This document shows positions 4,893 through 8,287 of a stretch of 8,287 nucleotides of DNA, one piece after another. The DNA comes from an uncultured Bacilli bacterium (GTDB lineage: Bacteria; Bacillota_I; Bacilli_A; RFN20; CAG-631): positions 1 to 8,287 of the forward strand of contig CAKPZU010000098.1 in assembly GCA_934215405.1 (NCBI GenBank). Direction: 5' to 3'. Both the position numbers and the translations under genes were made by a program. Below the pieces are notes generated by a model. It ran no database searches, was not told the origin of the DNA, and worked only from the letters and a program-made list of their open reading frames with translations. The stretch's first letter is position 1, and every line of letters begins with the position of its first letter.

Positions 4893-6868
4893 CTAGGCTT
4901 AACTATAACATTAATTCCGATAAATACATCCTCGCCTGTGAAAATCCATTTGCTGGTATAATCAGCGAGATTTCCTCCTGCATTTCCAAACAAATCGACA
5001 ATGAGATATGAACCAACTACTTTACTGCCAACTTCATTGTATGCCTCCTCACCTGTTCCAGGAGTGCGGCGGTATTTTCCAATTGTCTTTCCGTTAGCAT
5101 AAAAGTCTATGGTTATGTCATCGGTATTTTTGGCATTTTTAAGGATAACGCCGACATCACTTCTGCTCAAGTTGACTGCAAACGTTTTTTCGCCAAGTTC
5201 AATAGGCTCGATGAATTCGTTGCCTTCTTTGCCGAACATCCTACCGCTCCTAACTCTTGTCGCCTGAGGAACTGCGGTGATTATACACTCAGCAATAGTT
5301 CTTCCGCTATTTTTAAGTGTGAACTTACGCCCAACAAACGCAGGGACTTTTTCCCCTTGGAAATTTATAGTAACGTCTTCTATCATTTCACCAGGCATTA
5401 CCATATCGGTACCTTCAGGGAGTGTAACTGTGCCAGTTATTTCCCTAAACGTGTCGGCAAAGGCAACTACTTTATTTCCCGTAGCAATCGGGGCTTTATT
5501 GCCCTCTTCTTTTGTATACATTCTTATTGTTGCAGTGATTTTGCTATAACCAATAACCGTATCAGGCTTAGATAGCATATATCCGCGATTAAGTTCAGTT
5601 TTCTTTGCGCCTTCAATACGCAAGCCTACTTCATCGCCCGCGTTTGCCGTTTCAACAACTGTCGCCGACATGCCTATTCCTTTTTCAATTTTTTTCACGG
5701 TGATTATCTTACCGATTTCATTTACTAAAAGTTGATCGCCTGTATTAACCGTGCCATTAGCGATTTTTGTTCTGATAATAACATCACTACTACCGGGAAG
5801 GGTGAACAAGTCCTGGATTCCGGCATAGAAGGAAGACGGAGCGTTCCAAACGGTAAATCTGACTGTGTCGTATGCGCCTTTGTTTAGTTCGAAATTATCG
5901 TTGTCCACAGTCAAAACGTTGGCGCTGATCGTATGCATACCAATTGCATAGTATGTTTCTGGAGCTCCAATCGTTACCCATTCTACGACGTTGTTTGTCT
6001 CTTCCACGACGTTTATGCACGCCAAACCGAACTTTCCGCTTTCAAGGTTTTCTCCGTGTTTTCTTTCAAAAATGTCTGTGGGTAAAGTTAATTCGCGTTT
6101 ATTAATTATGATAGTCGTGGTGATTTCCCCACCTTTCCATTCCGCAGTGCTATTTACGGTTGCTTTCACTGTATATTCACCAGCGTTAATCGGAGCGGTT
6201 GTAGAAAATGCAGTGTCATTTTCGCCTTTGTAAGTAATGATGATTTTTCCATCTCCATGACGGTTGACTTTCGCAGGATCGATGATAAATTCTAAACCGT
6301 CATAGGTTTTTTCCTTAACTAAATCGTTAGCAAACGAGATAACGTTGTTTTTTGCCTCTAGAGCAACTATAGTCTCTGTTCTAATTGCTTTGCAAACCTC
6401 ACAAGTGTAGGTCTTCACGCCTTCTACACCGTAATTCGCAGGAGTGCTTATTTCTCCATCATTCCATTCGTGTGGAGCGATCTCACTTTTTTCGTCCTTA
6501 TGGTCGCAGGTTGCAGGATGCCAGTGATTATCGTCGTCGTACTTCCAATTATTCGTATCAAACGTATGTCCGAGTTGAGAAATGGTTTGGGTTTTTTGAT
6601 AACCGCACACCATACAAGTTAGAGTCTTCACACCCTCTTCAGCTTCTGTCGCCTCCTTTGTGACGACGCCTGCATCGAAAGTATGGTCAGCTTTGTCCGC
6701 AATGTCCGTGTGTTTTTGAATCACACATTCATGCCAGTGGTATTTCTCATCATTTTTCCATTCACTTGAAAAATCGTGTTTGTTTTTGTTACAAGCGGTG
6801 AGAGCTGAAAACGACAAAACAAACATCAGCGCTATTGTACAAATCGTAACGATTGATTTTCTTTTCAT
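4880..6868 (-). CDS. Exported lipoprotein with Cys/His repeats, MBG domain and captured EF-Tu domains II-III
   Basis: The signal peptide ends in LTAC (Cys26), so the 662-residue protein should be lipid-anchored outside the cell. Residues 31-100 and 101-170 are two copies of a repeat with HWH, a following Cys and a Cys-x-x-Cys pair (C48, C85/C88; C121, C156/C159), possibly metal-binding. Residues 174-258 form an MBG-type Ig-like domain (KTYDGLEF, ITYKG, APINAGEYTV). Residues 259-343 are a second beta domain. Residues 344-437 match EF-Tu domain II (IQDLFTLPGSSDV, NGTVNTGDQL, AGDEVGLRIEGAKKTELNRG, MLSKPDTV). Residues 438-534 match EF-Tu domain III (YTKEEGNKAP, REITGTVTLPEGTDMVMPGE, NSGRTIAECIITAV). 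No G1-G4 GTPase motif exists. Residues 535-662 are an unrecognised beta-rich domain. AAGGAG lies 10 bases before the ATG. The gene is intact and its frame continuous across all domains, so the combination is not an artefact of a frameshift. It follows the 7164-8036 gene and may share its transcript. Role unknown; adhesion or ligand binding at the surface is an inference. Confidence 0.85.
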   Translation of the reverse strand: MKRKSIVTICTIALMFVLSFSALTACNKNKHDFSSEWKNDEKYHWHECVIQKHTDIADKADHTFDAGVVTKEATEAEEGVKTLTCMVCGYQKTQTISQLGHTFDTNNWKYDDDNHWHPATCDHKDEKSEIAPHEWNDGEISTPANYGVEGVKTYTCEVCKAIRTETIVALEAKNNVISFANDLVKEKTYDGLEFIIDPAKVNRHGDGKIIITYKGENDTAFSTTAPINAGEYTVKATVNSTAEWKGGEITTTIIINKRELTLPTDIFERKHGENLESGKFGLACINVVEETNNVVEWVTIGAPETYYAIGMHTISANVLTVDNDNFELNKGAYDTVRFTVWNAPSSFYAGIQDLFTLPGSSDVIIRTKIANGTVNTGDQLLVNEIGKIITVKKIEKGIGMSATVVETANAGDEVGLRIEGAKKTELNRGYMLSKPDTVIGYSKITATIRMYTKEEGNKAPIATGNKVVAFADTFREITGTVTLPEGTDMVMPGEMIEDVTINFQGEKVPAFVGRKFTLKNSGRTIAECIITAVPQATRVRSGRMFGKEGNEFIEPIELGEKTFAVNLSRSDVGVILKNAKNTDDITIDFYANGKTIGKYRRTPGTGEEAYNEVGSKVVGSYLIVDLFGNAGGNLADYTSKWIFTGEDVFIGINVIVKPSSGT

Positions 6869-7163
6869 AACTTTTTTTCTCCTTTTCTTTTAAAATATAT
6901 TTTAATTCGCATTTTGCGACGTAGAGCCTTTTTTAATCGAAGTTTAATTTTTTTAAAGACAAACTAGAAGATTGTAAAGGTCTGGCTTACAAATACAATG
7001 CCTAGCATAGGTGCAAAGCACATTCTAAGGCCGAGTATAAGTGCTAATACTTTTTTATTTATTCGCCTTGTTGGGTGTCACAATATAAACTTCTTATTTG
7101 AATTTTTGAGGAATAATTTGCTTTAAACACGTCTTTATGTCATAAATTTATTACCTTAAGTTG
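6869..7163. other. Intergenic region between the two right-block genes
   Basis: It is AT-richer than its neighbours. It contains the lipoprotein Shine-Dalgarno, a small hairpin TCGCA-TTT-TGCGA (6907-6919) in the probable leader, and a possible signal-peptide remnant (6964-7062). No clear promoter or strong terminator was found, so it is open whether the lipoprotein has its own promoter. Confidence 0.5.
6964..7062 (-). pseudogene. Possible remnant of a signal peptide-bearing small gene
   Basis: The minus strand reads NKKVLALILGLRMCFAPMLG then IVFVSQTFTIF and TAG. This looks like a lipoprotein or Sec signal peptide (NKKVLALILGL...CFA is a common clostridial type), but the start codon position holds ATA instead of ATG, and an AAGGCG sits where AAGGAG would be expected. 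It may be the 5' end of a lost surface-protein gene, or chance in a hydrophobic-coding AT-rich stretch. Confidence 0.3.
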
Positions 7164-8036
7164 TCAGTTGACGGTAAATCGCTTCTCATCGGACACATTT
7201 TCAAATTTGAACGACGTTGCACCAATTGCTTTAAGAGAATAAGCAAAGCCTTTGCTTTCCGCCGTACCTATAAGTGCGTTTACAGCCACTTCTCCGATTT
7301 TCATATTCAAATTTTCAGATATTTTGATTTTCAACACGGCATTGAGCGTATTTAACAAATCTGCCGTATCGTCAGCCGAAAGATTATTGAGAGTAAGCGT
7401 TTTATGTGTTAGGGTATAAGAAAAGTCGTCATTTTCCTTCTTATCCACTCGCACGATTGATGAAACATAAAAGTTGTCTGGAATATACTTTTTGAAATAT
7501 TTATACGGAAAATCACCCATATTTGCTTTGAACGGCGTAAGATCGATTTTCGCCACGACGTTGAAGTCTGTGCTTCCGCTTGTGGCAATTTCTGAAAAAT
7601 CAACCTGAAGAACGGTTACAGACACCTCTTTTTCGCCTATTTTGATTTTTCCACCAGTTTGTTCATAAAATACTATTTGAGTAAGCGCTCCGACTTGTTT
7701 TTCAGTTAGCGTAATCTTATCACTCATACTTTTATCAGTAAGCGCGCCGAAATTTACCGAATAGCCATTAAAACTATTGCCTTCTTCGTGAGAAATAAAT
7801 CCGTCAAACTTTTTGTTCAATTCGGTTTTCATTGTAACAAAATCTTCTTCGCCATAAGCATTTGGACAAAGTGCAGTTTCATCAACTGCTTGCGTAAGAA
7901 CTTTTAATTGCCCTGCAGTGCGGAAAAGGTCTATGTCATATGTCGTGCGAACATAGATGTATCCGCTAATGATGACGACTCCTAGTATAGCCACTATAAC
8001 CACAAAAGTCATAATAAGTTTTTTTATTGCTTTCAT
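7164..8036 (-). CDS. Single-pass membrane-anchored extracytoplasmic protein of unknown function
   Basis: The protein has 290 residues. A basic start (MKAIKK) leads into one hydrophobic segment (7-29) with no lipobox or clear cleavage site, so it is probably an N-terminal membrane anchor with residues 30-290 outside. The outer part alternates short helices with strands. Visible blocks are TLTEKQVGALTQIVFYEQTG (109-128), FNVVAKIDLTPFK (158-170), FPYKYFKKYIPDNFYVSSIV (176-195) and the tail SFKFENVSDEKRFTVN. I do not recognise the family. AGAAGGAG lies 9 bases before the ATG and fixes the start. The DUF6273-type gene ends 75 bp upstream, with a hairpin between, and the lipoprotein gene begins 295 bp downstream; one transcript is plausible. 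Its last 28 codons exist as a decayed copy at 4587-4671, so paralogues occurred in tandem here. Confidence 0.8.
   Translation of the reverse strand: MKAIKKLIMTFVVIVAILGVVIISGYIYVRTTYDIDLFRTAGQLKVLTQAVDETALCPNAYGEEDFVTMKTELNKKFDGFISHEEGNSFNGYSVNFGALTDKSMSDKITLTEKQVGALTQIVFYEQTGGKIKIGEKEVSVTVLQVDFSEIATSGSTDFNVVAKIDLTPFKANMGDFPYKYFKKYIPDNFYVSSIVRVDKKENDDFSYTLTHKTLTLNNLSADDTADLLNTLNAVLKIKISENLNMKIGEVAVNALIGTAESKGFAYSLKAIGATSFKFENVSDEKRFTVN
7166..7250. repeat. 85-bp direct repeat, right copy (pairs with 4587-4671)
   Basis: This copy is the functional one: it encodes residues Gly263 to Asn290 of the 7164-8036 protein and the last base of its stop codon. Confidence 0.9.
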
Positions 8037-8061
8037 TACTTTTCTCCTTCTAGCAGTTCAA

Positions 8062-8081
8062 GCCGCCTTATTAAAGGCGGC
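8062..8081 (-). terminator. GC-rich hairpin between the DUF6273-type gene and the membrane protein gene
   Basis: GCCGCCTT / AAGGCGGC forms an 8-bp stem with a 4-base loop. On the minus strand it is followed by TTGAAC, not a T-run, so it is at best a weak terminator and may act as an RNA-processing or stabilising element between the genes. Confidence 0.45.
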
Positions 8082-8111
8082 CATATTGCCTTGTTTTTAA
8101 AATTTTCTTAC

Positions 8112-8287
8112 TTAAAGTGTTATCCAAAGTGCGGGGACTACGCCGCCGTCAGGCGTCAGATCGGTGCTTTTTATGGCGCCCTTCTGATGTCTGTCCAGAA
8201 CGAAGGTAGCGTATCCGTCGTTGCCACCACGACTACCTATAGACGGCGAACGAGTGTACCAGGTGACGTATTTTTCTTCGTAGATAT
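8112..8287 (-). CDS. C-terminus of a DUF6273-type surface protein (5' end outside window)
   Basis: The last 57 codons are visible, ending in TAA at 8112-8114. They read YEEKYVTWYTRSPSIG, an irregular stretch, then GYATFVLDRHQKGA and GGVVPALWITL. This is the C-terminal signature of DUF6273 domains (W-x-x-RSP near the start, and a final G-V-x-PALW-I-x-L), which are found in exported proteins of gut Firmicutes and have a C-type-lectin or formylglycine-enzyme-like look. The molecular function is unknown. It is the first visible gene of the minus-strand group. Confidence 0.7.
   Translation of the reverse strand, partial: IYEEKYVTWYTRSPSIGSRGGNDGYATFVLDRHQKGAIKSTDLTPDGGVVPALWITL

Noticed and set aside
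5267..5839. Housekeeping tuf gene or a misassembled tuf fragment
   Set aside because: There is no GTPase domain, the frame runs unbroken into domains on both sides, and the sequence differs from EF-Tu at many positions normally invariant, so it is a diverged domain, not a fragment of tuf.
5277..6663. Plus-strand open frames opposite the 662-codon lipoprotein gene (5277-5549, 5357-5575, 5991-6233, 6385-6663)
   Set aside because: They lack Shine-Dalgarno sites and protein-like composition and lie entirely antisense to a gene with clear domains.
7161..7603. Frames 7161-7355 (plus) and 7409-7603 (minus) within the membrane-anchored protein gene
   Set aside because: Shadows of the 7164-8036 gene: no start signals and no recognisable motifs.

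Overview
The window reads as two compositionally different blocks joined near 4410-4580. Bases 1-4410 are very AT-rich: sampled 60-base lines gave 20% (421-480), 30% (1201-1260) and 22% (3241-3300) G+C. This block carries short serine/asparagine-rich lipoproteins, a LacI-type regulator, a MATE fragment and a 14-bp cre/LacI-type operator, which suggests a low-GC Firmicute (Bacilli/Erysipelotrichales-like or another gut lineage). Bases 4560-8287 are clearly richer (45%, 55%, 38% and 42% in lines 4561, 5221, 5281 and 7561). They carry exported proteins of the kind common in gut Clostridia: cysteine-pair repeats, MBG domain and DUF6273. No rRNA, tRNA or CRISPR was seen. UGA serves as a normal stop in the right block, so there is no sign of code 4 there.

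Left block: a near-perfect palindrome opens the window, next to a leaderlike micro-ORF with a strong Shine-Dalgarno on the minus strand. Then come a plus-strand membrane protein gene cut by one in-frame TAA (147-1004), a bidirectional terminator, and a minus-strand row of broken genes: a LacI regulator with two single-base frameshifts (1028-2015), the C-terminal end of a MATE transporter (2028-2267), and the N-terminal end of an InlB-repeat lipoprotein (2224-2547) joined to the MATE end within about 10 bases. Its promoter and operator are intact. The plus strand then has an apparently intact lipoprotein alpha/beta-hydrolase (2871-3767), overlapped tail to tail by a small GNAT acetyltransferase (3747-3998), then a strong terminator.

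Junction zone (4080-4880): a graveyard holding the 3' end of an IS200/IS605 tnpB, nested hairpins, an 85-bp decayed copy of the end of the gene at 7164-8036, a scrap resembling the end of the 4880-6868 protein, and a terminator.

Right block: three minus-strand genes in order, 8112 (DUF6273-type C-terminus, cut by the window edge), 7164-8036 (single-pass membrane-anchored protein of unknown function) and 4880-6868 (662-residue lipoprotein). The lipoprotein is the most unusual item: two cysteine/histidine repeats, an MBG-type domain and a second beta domain are followed by an unmistakable copy of EF-Tu domains II and III, without the GTPase domain, and then a further C-terminal domain, all on the outside of the cell. 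An 85-bp direct repeat (92% identical) flanks this gene, so the locus looks like a surface-protein cassette that duplicates and decays.
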